Under the pieces are notes generated by a model. The model was given only the letters and a program-made list of their open reading frames with translations. It did no database searches and was not told the DNA's origin. A stretch of DNA of 64,000 nt, from positions 434,001-498,000 of the forward strand of contig NZ_JARJHU010000005.1 of NCBI RefSeq assembly GCF_029269825.1. Reading direction: 5' to 3'. Position numbers and translations under genes: made by a program. The DNA comes from Pedobacter sp. JY14-1 (GTDB lineage Bacteria > Bacteroidota > Bacteroidia > Sphingobacteriales > Sphingobacteriaceae). Positions 22,965 through 32,382 of the stretch are shown here, piece by piece. Each line of letters starts with the position of its first letter. The stretch's first letter is position 1.

Positions 22965-23549
22965 TCAGCCCCGTACCAGCAACATTAACATAGCCAGCCC
23001 CTTGGCGCTCAGCATCTTCCTGAGAAGCAGTATGCCCCTTGCCTTCTGGTTATTGACAGTACTGACGCTGATCTGCATCGCCTCGGCGATCTCCTTTCCG
23101 CTCATACCCTGTTCATAACTCATCCGCATGATATTGCGGCATTGTTCCGGCAACAATCCGATGGCTTGGCTGATCTCCATCAGTACCTCTGCCTGAATGA
23201 TCTGCTCCTCGGTATCGGCATCGTACTGTTCCTGCTGCAAATACCATTTATTGTCCCGCTGCATCTTGCGCTGTTCGGTATCTGCTCCGTCCCGGCAACC
23301 GTTTTTGGTACTGATATACAGGAAGGCCCTCACCGACCGGTAATCCTCAAAATCGGCCCGCCGCTGCCACAGCTTAAACAAGGTGTCCTGCACCACTTCC
23401 TCCGCAACACCGGGCATGGCCACATACCTCCGCGCAAAAAAGCAAAGTGACGGATAAAGCCTGCGGAACAACTGGTCAAATGCACGCTCATCACCCGCCC
23501 TCAGCAAGGCCGTCAGTTCCTGTTCTGAATATATCGTATAAACAGCCAT
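22965..23549 (-). CDS. ECF sigma-70 factor, probable partner of the FecR at 4633-6228
   Basis: 194 residues. Region 2 (about 25-90) has FDQLFRRLYPSLCFFARRYV and AEEVVQDTLFKLWQ; region 4 (about 130-180) has LPEQCRNIMRMSYEQGMSGKEIAEAMQISVSTVNNQ. This is the Bacteroidota FecI-like class that normally precedes a fecR gene. Here no fecR follows directly: the next genes on that strand are accessory, and the first FecR on the same strand is about 16.7 kb downstream, itself lacking a sigma gene. The two orphans probably formed one locus. Confidence 0.92.
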   Translation of the reverse strand: MAVYTIYSEQELTALLRAGDERAFDQLFRRLYPSLCFFARRYVAMPGVAEEVVQDTLFKLWQRRADFEDYRSVRAFLYISTKNGCRDGADTEQRKMQRDNKWYLQQEQYDADTEEQIIQAEVLMEISQAIGLLPEQCRNIMRMSYEQGMSGKEIAEAMQISVSTVNNQKARGILLLRKMLSAKGLAMLMLLVRG

Positions 23550-23638
23550 AAGACGTAGAGTTTTCCCTGCCTAAATATAACAAAAATCCAGCTTAACCCA
23601 CACATGCCAGAATTCCGTAAGAAACAAAAAAAGCGCTG

Positions 23639-23908
23639 TTACAGCGCTTTGACTTCTTCAGGGGTAAGACCGGTAAGATCAGCGATCTCATCAGGAATCA
23701 AACCTTTATCTTTCAATTTTAAGGCCATTTCAACCGCTTTCCGCCGTTCTCCCTGCTCTATTCCTCGCTCCAGCCCCTCTTGCCTCGCAGTCTTAACAGC
23801 GTAGTCCATCACATTCTCGTTATCCCACTTGTATTTTAAATTCCTGTTGTACATCGCTCGTTCCTCCTTATTTAAATTGGTGTACTTGGCAAAGTTAAAG
23901 AAGTTAAG
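23639..23908 (-). pseudogene. C-terminal remnant of an Rpn-type nuclease
   Basis: The frame is open from 23908 and reads NFFNFAKYTNLNKEERAMYN, then the family end KLKDKGLIPDEIADLTGLTPEEVKAL. Only the tail after the catalytic core is left. It is more diverged from the 13228 gene than the other fragments, so it derives from another family member. Confidence 0.8.
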
Positions 23909-24099
23909 CTATTTCTGTGACTTCCGGCATCCCGACAAGACTGCCATATATATCCGCAATTTTTAACCGTACCGGAATTGGTACAGGATAACTATGCGGA
24001 TTTTTTGGAATGGATATACAAAAAGTGGAAATAAGGAAAATTAACTCAGATCAAGGGGATAATCATAATTTTATTACCTTCGCAGAAACAATTTTTTTA

Positions 24100-25410
24100 A
24101 TGAAATACTTTTATCGCTCTCTCCTCTGCAGCATACTGCTCTTTGCCGCATGCAAGAAAGAAACCGTAACGGAATATCGCTCAGTTCCCGGAAATTCAAA
24201 AGAAGTTAAGCTGACGATCGACAAAGTGATCAACGATTCTACCCTCGTGATCAAATGGACAAAATATGGCGGCTCCGACTTCCTTAAATATAAACTGACC
24301 CGCCAGGCTGCACCGATGGAAGACCGCAGCCATAGTACAACTATCATCATGGAAACCAGTGATCAGAACAAACTGGAGTTTGAGGAGCGGCAAATGCCAT
24401 ATTCACGGGACATCACCTACATTTTATCAGTTGTTACCAAAGATCAGAAAGAGATCCATTGGTCGGTCGTCCACACCCGTACAACTGCTCAGCAAGTAGC
24501 TGCTTTCAACGATGCGCAGATCAGCAAAAGTGCAAAAAAACTGTATCTGTTTAATTATGATTTTGGTCGAATTACCGCCTATGACTATGTATCCAATAAA
24601 ATAGTCGCCAACACCAATCTGAAACGTAAGATCTCCTATATAGCTGCTGCTGATTATCAGGGTAATCCGGAAGTTTATGTGCCAACTGCCGACGGCTGGA
24701 TCCTGATTCTGGACGGAAATAACCTTACGCTGAAAGATAAGATCTATGTGGGCGGACGGGCCATTACATCAGTAATCGCAGTAAATGAAAAACTCATTGC
24801 TTCAACCTCAGACGCCAGTGAGTCCCGGAATGACAATCAACATATTAAGATCTACCGCCGGTCAGACAAAAAAGTGATCGGAGTTACAGGCAATTACTAC
24901 AATTCGCGCCTGCTGTATCTGGAAAACTCCAGTTATAACTTTATTGAGCTTAGTACCACCGTAGTTCCTGTCAACCTATCAGCCTTTACCATAGACGGTT
25001 CCGGGACACCAGTATCAAAGGGCCATAAAACTTACTTTGGCCTTGAGGTTTACCCCAGTATAATCAAGTCATTTCCTGCTGGTGACAAGTTCATTACCTC
25101 CTTATATGGAACTGTATTTAGCGCAGACCTCACCTATCAAAAAAATATAATTCAGCCAGCCGATGGACAATTGTTTTCAGACTTCGAGTTTAGCCAGGAC
25201 GGATCAATGGTCTATTGCGCACATTTAAGCCTGGCAAAGATTACGGCGATAGATTATAACAGTCTGGAAATTCGAAAGACCTTCGCTACAAAATACCTCC
25301 CTGTCAGAATCTTCAGGGACGGACAGCAGCTTATTTCAGTAAACAAGTCTCCATACTACTTTTCAACAAAAGGAGAATCGGTGTATAGCGTTCAAAAATT
25401 CACATTATGA
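24100..25410 (+). CDS. lipoprotein with predicted beta-propeller
   Basis: 436 residues from ATG 24100, chosen because the lipobox (LLFAACKK) follows a proper signal there; the longer frame to 24010 has no signal. A fibronectin-III-like region (about 25-135) is followed by repeating strands (KKLYLFNYDFGRITAYDYVSNKIV, PEVYVPTADGWILILDGNNL, MVYCAHLSLAKITAIDY) that suggest a WD40/YVTN-type propeller. A TTACCTTCG box about 20 bases upstream may be the promoter. The stop overlaps the next start by 4 bases (ATGA). Probably a surface binding protein; no enzyme motif. Confidence 0.72.
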   Translation: MKYFYRSLLCSILLFAACKKETVTEYRSVPGNSKEVKLTIDKVINDSTLVIKWTKYGGSDFLKYKLTRQAAPMEDRSHSTTIIMETSDQNKLEFEERQMPYSRDITYILSVVTKDQKEIHWSVVHTRTTAQQVAAFNDAQISKSAKKLYLFNYDFGRITAYDYVSNKIVANTNLKRKISYIAAADYQGNPEVYVPTADGWILILDGNNLTLKDKIYVGGRAITSVIAVNEKLIASTSDASESRNDNQHIKIYRRSDKKVIGVTGNYYNSRLLYLENSSYNFIELSTTVVPVNLSAFTIDGSGTPVSKGHKTYFGLEVYPSIIKSFPAGDKFITSLYGTVFSADLTYQKNIIQPADGQLFSDFEFSQDGSMVYCAHLSLAKITAIDYNSLEIRKTFATKYLPVRIFRDGQQLISVNKSPYYFSTKGESVYSVQKFTL

Positions 25411-26894
25411 TCAGGCAATCCAAATCACGATACATCGGGGCGATGGCCGTCCTGATCATTGCGGGTATTTTTTCCGCATGTACCAAAAAAGAGATAACCT
25501 ACATTGATATTGAAGAACCAGGAGCCAGCGTCATCGTAGAAATGAAGGACCCTTATTCAAAATATGTACTTAAAAGTACCACCAACTTTGTCGACTCCAC
25601 TTTTTATTTCAAGGTAACATCCGATTCTGCCTCAAACATTACTTATTCCTGGGATTTCGGAGATGGCACTACTTCCAGCGAGCGCAACGCAAGGCATAAA
25701 TATTCGGAGATGGGAAAATATCAGGTCAAGCTCACCACCACCCGAGATAACATCGCCACCTCCGTGTGGCAGCAAGAACTGACGGTCATTAACGTGGAAA
25801 CTTATCTGGACCTGTTCGGTGACAGGAGTGCGATACCCACCGACATACGGGAGCTTAAAAACAATGACATTCTGGTGCTTGGCTATTCCTATCCCAGCTC
25901 CGGGCTGAGCGAGCGAAAGGATTTCATCACCTGGCTTTCTGCAGGGATGAAACTTAAATCAAACAAAATATTTGACAAGGGCATGTACCTGGGTGCTATT
26001 ATCGAAAGTACAGATGGATCCCTGGTTGCAATTGGTACCCTGTCGGGTAAAACCGATTACAATGAAGTGATCAAAATGACCGCGACCGGAGAAAAGCTCT
26101 GGAGTAAAACTTTTACAGAGGGGGACCACTTCCAGACCATTACCCAAACACCTGACGGCGGTTATATATTGACAGGTTCACGCAAGGTAACTGACCAGCT
26201 TGTCGTCCGCATGCGAGCGCTGGTCAAAAAAATCGACAGTGAGGGAAAACCGCAGTGGGAGCGCTTCTTTGGTACTGGAGATGGTCTGTCAACACCGCTG
26301 CTCGACCAGGCCGCAAATGTCATCGTGGAAACAGACGGCTATGTGTTTGCCGCCAATAAGCAGTCAAACGGTGGCAATAGCTGCAAATGCGATTCCCTGG
26401 CCGTCATCAAACTTGGCCCCGACGGGAAGGATGTCTGGAAAAAAACAGTAATGTGGGGCCTGAACAGGGAAGATCAGTCCGGTCCCGTAATCAGTTCAAA
26501 GCACAAAAACGGAACCTATATATTTGGCAGTTATGACGGCTTGTACATATTCTCAACTTCAGGCGAATTTCTGGATAGAAAGCTGTTGGAGGGCAATATG
26601 TCCTCACTCATCACCACTACTGAAGGTAATATCCAGACTTCAAGGACAGGTCCTTCCTATGTAACCGCCTATTCACATGGCTACGACGAAAACGGCGTGG
26701 TGCTCTGGTACTACACAGCCCCTGTACTCGTTCCTGTGAACGGAGGCTGGCAAAATAACCTGAGTAGTATAGCCGGCAAACTGGCTCCGCTGAAAGCCGG
26801 GGGCAGCATCCTTTCAGCCAGCTATTTTGTATCCGATACATTTAAACACGTTCCCTTCGTCGTCAAGATCGATAAAAACGGGAAGGCTATGTAG
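25407..26894 (+). CDS. PKD-domain lipoprotein
   Basis: 495 residues, lipobox GIFSACTKK. A PKD domain (about 60-130: ITYSWDFGDGTTSSERNARHKYSEMGKYQVKLTT) is followed by repeated strand blocks such as GAIIESTDGSLVAIGTL and TITQTPDGGYILTGS, typical of a propeller-like surface protein. Coupled to the preceding lipoprotein by a 4-base overlap, so the two form an exported pair. The partner or ligand is unknown. Confidence 0.75.
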   Translation: MIRQSKSRYIGAMAVLIIAGIFSACTKKEITYIDIEEPGASVIVEMKDPYSKYVLKSTTNFVDSTFYFKVTSDSASNITYSWDFGDGTTSSERNARHKYSEMGKYQVKLTTTRDNIATSVWQQELTVINVETYLDLFGDRSAIPTDIRELKNNDILVLGYSYPSSGLSERKDFITWLSAGMKLKSNKIFDKGMYLGAIIESTDGSLVAIGTLSGKTDYNEVIKMTATGEKLWSKTFTEGDHFQTITQTPDGGYILTGSRKVTDQLVVRMRALVKKIDSEGKPQWERFFGTGDGLSTPLLDQAANVIVETDGYVFAANKQSNGGNSCKCDSLAVIKLGPDGKDVWKKTVMWGLNREDQSGPVISSKHKNGTYIFGSYDGLYIFSTSGEFLDRKLLEGNMSSLITTTEGNIQTSRTGPSYVTAYSHGYDENGVVLWYYTAPVLVPVNGGWQNNLSSIAGKLAPLKAGGSILSASYFVSDTFKHVPFVVKIDKNGKAM

Positions 26895-26916
26895 CATTGC
26901 CAGGAACATGTAACCA

Positions 26917-29046
26917 CTACTTAAACAACCTGCCAATAATATTCCCGATCGCGGCAAAATCATCATGGTTGCTGATCGACCGCTTCTCCATATCCTCCTC
27001 CTTCACTTCCGAGAACGGGTAAATGAGCAGGTAGTTGTTGTTTTGCAGGTTCTGAGTAAGAAAATCCGGAAGAAGGCTCATCTGCGGAAGATAAGACACC
27101 ATACCCCGCTTGGCCATCAGCACGATCAGCCCCTCGTCAGCCTTCAGTCCCGAAGCGATCCGCCCCGTTTCCTCCCATCCGGTCACCTCATTCAGTGAAG
27201 CCTCGATATTTGCCTTGCGGATGATCCGCTTCAGGATGCCGGTGATCTTCCCGTCTGCATAGAACTCCATAACCGCGCCCGATCTGCGCCCGATGTTCCA
27301 GACCCTCAGGAGCGCATAAAAAAAGCCAGGTTCCTGGTCAGCATGTTCCGGTATCAGCACCTTGTATCGCTTAACCGTCGAAACCGGCTGTGTAGCATGG
27401 TACACCAGGATATTCACGTGCTCATTGCGCAGGTAGCCATTATAAAGATTGTCCACAAAAGACCTGGAAAAGCCCTTACCATCCTTCAGCCCGATCATCA
27501 GGTCCGTGACCTTCTGTTCCTTCAGCACATTGGTGATCCCGCCGATGACATCATCGTCATACCTGGTCAGGGCTTGCAGCACCACATCTGCAGCCGCAGC
27601 CGTATCCACCGCCTTCTTCAGCACCTTCTCCGCATTTTTCATGGAAGATTCCCGCTTGTCTTCATTGATCACGTTCAGCGCCACCAGCCTGCTGTCCGCG
27701 GCGTCCGATTTCAGGAGCAGGCTCAGGTTTACCATACTTTCCACCGTTTCCTCGTGGTTCATGGCCAGCAGCATGTTCTCTTCGTCAGGATTATTGCCCG
27801 AAATGGTCTCTTCGTTCTCCGCATCGGCAATCCGTTGTGCACTCGACATCGAAATAAACGAGGATACTGTACAGGAAACCAGGATCAGCAGGATACTGCC
27901 GTTGAGCACATGCTCATTCAGCAACCTGATGGGTTCCCCGCTTGCCGTTTCCGAAATGATGATGTTATAGCCCACCATGACCGAAGCCAGTGTCGCTGCC
28001 GCAGATGCCGAACTCATACCGAAGATGAGCATGCCCTCGTCCCTGCTCAGCCGGAACGTCTTTTGCGTAGCGATCGCCGCCAGGTACTTGCCCCCTATCG
28101 AGCAGACGAGCATGACCGCAGCCACCCCGATGGTCTCCCAGCTTTTGAAAAACACCTTAAAATCGATCAGCATCCCCACGCTGATGAGGAAAAACGGGAT
28201 AAAGATGGCATTGCCTACAAACTCCACCCGGTTCATCAGTGCGGAAGAATGCGGGATAAGCCTGTTAAGGGCCAGCCCGGCAAAAAAAGCACCGATAATG
28301 GCTTCAATACCCGCAAGCTCCGCAGCGAGCGCCGCCAGGTAAATAACGACCAGCACAAAGATATACTGGGATATTTTATCCTCCACATGCTTAAAGAACC
28401 ACCTGGCGATGACCGGGAAAATGAAGAGTACGATGAAGCTGAACAGCAGGATAGATACCGACAGGGAGATCCAGAAACTGCTGTCTACCTGTCCCTGGGT
28501 CATCCCGACCACCACCGCCAGTACCAGCAGCGACAGTACATCCGTCACCATCGTACCTCCTACCGTAATGTTTACAGAAAGATTCTTGGCGATACCCAGT
28601 TTACTGACCAGCGGATACGCGATCAGGGTATGCGACGAGAACAGACTGGCGAACAGCACCGAGGTGAGCAGGTTAAAGTGCAATATATACAATCCTCCAA
28701 ACAGGCCCAGTGCAAAGGGGACCGCAAAGGTATAGACGGAAAAGGCCAGGCTCTTCCATTTGTTTTTCTTGAAATCGCCCATATCGATTTCCAGACCGGC
28801 CAGAAACATAATGTACAGCAAGCCGGTCGTACCGGTAACCACTACACTGCTGTCGCGCGACAGCAGGTTATAACCATTGGGTCCCACGATGGCTCCGGCG
28901 ATGATCAGGCCCAGCAGGTGCGGCACCTTGATCTTATTGAGCAGCAGCGGCGCACTCAGGATGATGATCAGTTCAAGCAGAAACTTAAGTACCGGGTCTT
29001 CTATGGGCAGGCTCAGGTGCTGGATACTCAGTAAAGGCATACTCAT
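26917..29046 (-). CDS. CPA2-family cation:proton antiporter with C-terminal USP-like region
   Basis: 709 residues. The first 400 form about 12 membrane helices of the KefB/NhaS type (LGLIIAGAIVGPNGYNL, TGLLYIMFLAGLEIDM, FASLFSSHTLIAYPLVSKLG, GAFFAGLALNRLIP). The C-terminal 290 residues are soluble with universal-stress-protein-like segments (SRLVALNVINEDKRES, KVTDLMIGLKDGKGFS, GLIVLMAKRG). It would exchange Na+ or K+ for protons at the inner membrane. It overlaps the upstream lipoprotein gene by 4 bases, so the two are co-translated. Confidence 0.92.
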   Translation of the reverse strand: MSMPLLSIQHLSLPIEDPVLKFLLELIIILSAPLLLNKIKVPHLLGLIIAGAIVGPNGYNLLSRDSSVVVTGTTGLLYIMFLAGLEIDMGDFKKNKWKSLAFSVYTFAVPFALGLFGGLYILHFNLLTSVLFASLFSSHTLIAYPLVSKLGIAKNLSVNITVGGTMVTDVLSLLVLAVVVGMTQGQVDSSFWISLSVSILLFSFIVLFIFPVIARWFFKHVEDKISQYIFVLVVIYLAALAAELAGIEAIIGAFFAGLALNRLIPHSSALMNRVEFVGNAIFIPFFLISVGMLIDFKVFFKSWETIGVAAVMLVCSIGGKYLAAIATQKTFRLSRDEGMLIFGMSSASAAATLASVMVGYNIIISETASGEPIRLLNEHVLNGSILLILVSCTVSSFISMSSAQRIADAENEETISGNNPDEENMLLAMNHEETVESMVNLSLLLKSDAADSRLVALNVINEDKRESSMKNAEKVLKKAVDTAAAADVVLQALTRYDDDVIGGITNVLKEQKVTDLMIGLKDGKGFSRSFVDNLYNGYLRNEHVNILVYHATQPVSTVKRYKVLIPEHADQEPGFFYALLRVWNIGRRSGAVMEFYADGKITGILKRIIRKANIEASLNEVTGWEETGRIASGLKADEGLIVLMAKRGMVSYLPQMSLLPDFLTQNLQNNNYLLIYPFSEVKEEDMEKRSISNHDDFAAIGNIIGRLFK

Positions 29047-29618
29047 GGGTTTGACGGGCGTACCAGTTCAACGGAAAAACGGGCGGTGCAGTTGTTGTTC
29101 ACGATGATTGTCTGTGTACCTTTCATCAAGGTGTTGCTGACTGGGGTAAGTACCACGCCGATATCTACCTTCCTGGTCGCCGTGGAATCTGTCCGGAACC
29201 GCAGCCTGACCTCCGTACTGTCCACTTCCGCGGAGTAGACACGCAGCAGTTTGTCCTTGTTGATGATCCTGGTAAAGATCCCGCTCGAATCACCGGCAAA
29301 TTCCCAGTTGTCCGAGCGCTGGTCGCCCACCACATAATCGTTACAGTCCGACTCACGGCAAACCGTCTTTCCGCTCCACATACCGGCAAACCTTTCCGGC
29401 CAGGCCTGCCGGACCACGGAGTCCTGACGTGTCATCAGGCTATCGCGGAACCGCAGCAGTTGCTGGTACTCCGCAGCCTTTTCCGCAAAATCCATTTCCC
29501 GCCGGGTAATGGCCTGTTCACGTTTGTCCAGTTCTTTTTCTCGCTCACTATTCCGGCACGCCCCCAGCAGCCCGGCAATTGAAATCAGTAAAAATAATGG
29601 TATCTGTTTTATCATCAT
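29043..29618 (-). CDS. small lipoprotein co-transcribed with the antiporter
   Basis: About 191 residues from ATG 29618 or 29615; the signal LFLLISIAGLLGAC followed by RNS makes it a lipoprotein. A coiled coil (about 25-70, EREKELDKREQAITRREMDF) precedes a strand-rich domain (FAGMWSGKTVCRESDCNDYVVGD) with two Cys that could pair. Upstream of, and overlapping by 4 bases, the antiporter gene. Function unknown. Confidence 0.75.
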   Translation of the reverse strand: MMIKQIPLFLLISIAGLLGACRNSEREKELDKREQAITRREMDFAEKAAEYQQLLRFRDSLMTRQDSVVRQAWPERFAGMWSGKTVCRESDCNDYVVGDQRSDNWEFAGDSSGIFTRIINKDKLLRVYSAEVDSTEVRLRFRTDSTATRKVDIGVVLTPVSNTLMKGTQTIIVNNNCTARFSVELVRPSNP

Positions 29619-29799
29619 GATCCGGTTAATGTGTCTGCTCCACCCTACACTTAGCACCCCAGTCCATCATACCCTTCAAAAACCCGACCATTAACACCCC
29701 CGCAGCGCCCGTGCCTACTTCCCGGCAAACACAGCTTCCTCGACAACCTCCGAAAATTCCCTGATCACGAGCCTCGGCTTCTTCCCGTCACCCTCGAAG

Positions 29800-30300
29800 C
29801 TACTTAGCCGGGCCATGATCATAGCTCAGCACCCTGGACATTTTCCATTTGCCCTCTTTAAGCAACCAGAGGTTTGCAAACAGTGCATGGCCGTCCAGCC
29901 GCTCCGGCTTTCCCGAAGGCTTCAGGTAAAAAACATGTTCACCTGTAATCAGTGCGCCATACACCGTATCGGCAGATTTCAGCAAATGTATCTTTACGGT
30001 GCTGTCAAGTGGTACACGGCGCAACCGGTAATCGGGACCGCAAAGGTTCTTTTCGATACTCGCGAGCATTGCAGTCTTTCCCATGGTGACGCCGCCCTTG
30101 TCATGATAAAACTCAATATCATCAGCAATCAGGCGTTCCTGGAGCCCCAGGTCACAGCTGTTGTAACCAGACCAGAACAGGCTGTCCGCCTTCATGACTT
30201 TTTTTTCGGCAGCCATGTCCTGGGCTTTTAGGGATGTGGGGGCCGTCAGTGCAAAGCACATCGTGAGCGCGGTTATAAGGGATAAACTGGTGATCTTCAT
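29800..30300 (-). CDS. exported NTF2-like (DUF4440-type) protein
   Basis: 166 residues from ATG 30300; longer starts lack a signal. Signal peptide ends near SLKA-Q. The mature part has the SnoaL/DUF4440 pattern: FWSGYNSCDLGLQERLIADDIEFYHDKGGVTMGK and ANLWLLKEGKWKMSRVLSYDH. Such proteins bind small hydrophobic ligands; the substrate is unknown. Monocistronic. Confidence 0.8.
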   Translation of the reverse strand: MKITSLSLITALTMCFALTAPTSLKAQDMAAEKKVMKADSLFWSGYNSCDLGLQERLIADDIEFYHDKGGVTMGKTAMLASIEKNLCGPDYRLRRVPLDSTVKIHLLKSADTVYGALITGEHVFYLKPSGKPERLDGHALFANLWLLKEGKWKMSRVLSYDHGPAK

Positions 30301-30541
30301 CGTAATGAGGTTTAACATTAGAGTTTGTCCGGAACCTTTTGTTTCGGAATGAAAGCCAGAAAACTGAAAAACAGGTATTATTTTATGAAAAACCTGAGCA
30401 TCCCTGGCTTGTTCTAACCGTATAAATGAACACGAAATCCGCATCAGATATGGAAAACGAAAAGGCTGTGATCAGGATCAGGCATTAAAAATGTACATTT
30501 ACTCCTATCTTTTTCCGTTATGAAGATCAAAAGAACCGTAA

Positions 30542-31168
30542 ATGATCCAGCTCAGCTCCATAATACAGCAGTATGATACCGGACTGCGGATCAGCTTCCC
30601 CGACTGGCAGATTCCCGATGGCGCACGCTGGCTGATGCTGGGCAGGTCCGGCAGTGGTAAAACCACATTGCTGCATATCCTTTCAGGCTTACTGCGTCCA
30701 GTCTCGGGTGAGGTAGAGATCGATGGCACCAGCCTGTACCGGCTCGCTCCCCGGGAACTGGACCGGTTCCGCGGCAGCAGGATCGGGCTCGTATTCCAGC
30801 GCCCGCACCTCATCAGCAGCCTCACGGTTGAGGAAAACCTGCAGATCGCGCAGCAATTTGCGGGCCTCCCGCAAGACAAGGCGCGGATCCGGGAAGTACT
30901 GGATTCGCTTTCAATCAGCGATAAATCCGCCTCATTTCCGGGTCAGCTCAGCCAGGGCCAGCTGCAGCGTGTATCCATCGCCAGGGCCGTGATCAACCGC
31001 CCTGCGCTGCTCATCGCCGATGAACCTACCGCCAGTCTCGACGACGACAATGCCGCTTCCGCACTGGAACTGCTTTTTGAACAGTCCGCGCAAAACGGCG
31101 CCACACTGGTGGTCGCCACGCACGACCAGAGGATAAAACCCGCATTCAACAATACCTACCAGTTATGA
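30542..31168 (+). CDS. ABC exporter ATP-binding protein (LolD/MacB type)
   Basis: 208 residues. Walker A GRSGSGKTT (about 34-42), Q-loop in LVFQRPHLISSLTVEENL, signature LSQGQLQRVSIA, Walker B LLIADEPTASLD and the H-loop in VVATHDQR. Its stop overlaps the permease start by 4 bases, so they form one transporter. Subfamily membership suggests extraction of a substrate from the inner membrane by a mechanotransmission pump. Confidence 0.93.
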   Translation: MIQLSSIIQQYDTGLRISFPDWQIPDGARWLMLGRSGSGKTTLLHILSGLLRPVSGEVEIDGTSLYRLAPRELDRFRGSRIGLVFQRPHLISSLTVEENLQIAQQFAGLPQDKARIREVLDSLSISDKSASFPGQLSQGQLQRVSIARAVINRPALLIADEPTASLDDDNAASALELLFEQSAQNGATLVVATHDQRIKPAFNNTYQL

Positions 31169-32382
31169 ACGTAGTCACCATCAGCTGGAAGAACATCCGG
31201 TCAAAACCCCTGGGCAGCGCACTGAACATCATGCTGGTCGCCTTTGGCACCGGCATCCTTACCCTCCTGCTCCTGGCCTCAGGCCAGATCAGCGACAAAC
31301 TGGCCCGAAATTCCAAAGATATTGACCTGGTTGTGGGCGCCAAGGGAAGCCCGCTCCAGCTGATCCTGAGCAGTATTTACTATATCGATTTTCCTACGGG
31401 CAACATTCCGCTGAAGGATGCAGCACAGCTCATGCGCAATCCTATGGTCAGGAAGGCCGTTCCGCTCGCCCTTGGCGACAACTACAACGGCACACGGATC
31501 GTGGGAACGGATACCGGTTTTGTGGGGCTCTATGGGCTGAAACTGCATTCTGGGAGGTTCTGGCATTCCGATTTTGAAACGGTCATCGGCGCCGCCGTTG
31601 CCCGCAGCCAGCAGCTGAAGGTCGGGGACACTTTTTATGGTGCCCACGGTCTGACCGGCAGTTCGGATGTGCATCAGTCAAATGCCTATAAAGTAACCGG
31701 CATCCTGGAGGCGCAGGGCAGCGTGGCAGACGACCTCATCCTCACCACCATACCCAGCGTCTGGAAAATGCACAATGAGGAAAGTGCGCATGACCATCAG
31801 GAAGACGAGGCACACGATCATGATGCCCACAGCGAAGAAGACAAAGAGCTGACCGCGCTGCTGATCCAGTACCGCTCCCCCATGTCAGTCGCCATCTTTC
31901 CCCGCATGGTCAACGAAACGACCAATATGCAGGCAGCTTCTCCAGCACAGGAAAGCACACGGTTGTTCTCGCTGATCGGCGTGGGTGTCGATACCCTGCA
32001 ATGGTTTGCGGTCCTCATTATGGTCATTGCCGGAATCAGTGTTTTCGTAAGCCTCTACAATGCCCTGAAGGAACGTGCCTATGACCTGGCTGTCATGCGG
32101 ACACTGGGCGCTTCCCGCACCGCCGTTTTCGCCATCGTGATCTTTGAAGGCCTCGTGCTGACCTTTATCGGTTCCCTCGCCGGGGTGATCCTTGCCCACA
32201 TCGGTATCGAACTGATCGGCAGCTACCAGGAAAGCAGTCAGGCGCGCCTCAGCGGACTCCTGTTCATGGGTTCCGAGCTGTACATCATTGCAGCAGGGCT
32301 GTTCACCGGGGTCGTCTCTTCCGTCATCCCGGCCATCCGCGCCTATAGGACCGATATCTCCGGGGTATTGTCCGGTAGATAA
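31165..32382 (+). CDS. FtsX-family ABC permease with His-rich periplasmic loop
   Basis: 405 residues: one N-terminal helix (about 18-38), a large periplasmic domain, and three C-terminal helices (about 280-302, 322-345, 375-397) in the MacB/LolC topology. Near residues 208-222 there is an Asp/His-rich string (HDHQEDEAHDHDAH) in the periplasmic domain, unusual for lipoprotein releasers and suggestive of metal binding. The 3' end overlaps the convergent metF-like gene by 40 bases. Confidence 0.9.
   Translation: MNVVTISWKNIRSKPLGSALNIMLVAFGTGILTLLLLASGQISDKLARNSKDIDLVVGAKGSPLQLILSSIYYIDFPTGNIPLKDAAQLMRNPMVRKAVPLALGDNYNGTRIVGTDTGFVGLYGLKLHSGRFWHSDFETVIGAAVARSQQLKVGDTFYGAHGLTGSSDVHQSNAYKVTGILEAQGSVADDLILTTIPSVWKMHNEESAHDHQEDEAHDHDAHSEEDKELTALLIQYRSPMSVAIFPRMVNETTNMQAASPAQESTRLFSLIGVGVDTLQWFAVLIMVIAGISVFVSLYNALKERAYDLAVMRTLGASRTAVFAIVIFEGLVLTFIGSLAGVILAHIGIELIGSYQESSQARLSGLLFMGSELYIIAAGLFTGVVSSVIPAIRAYRTDISGVLSGR

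Noticed and set aside
27343..29034. 563-residue open frame opposite the antiporter gene
   Set aside because: Low-complexity Arg/Gln/His-rich translation with no family likeness; it mirrors the codon bias of the strongly supported antiporter on the other strand.
29705..29799. Open minus-strand tail (EGDGKKPRLVIREFSEVVEEA) after the NTF2-like gene
   Set aside because: Only 27 codons, no start; could be a gene remnant but nothing supports a family.
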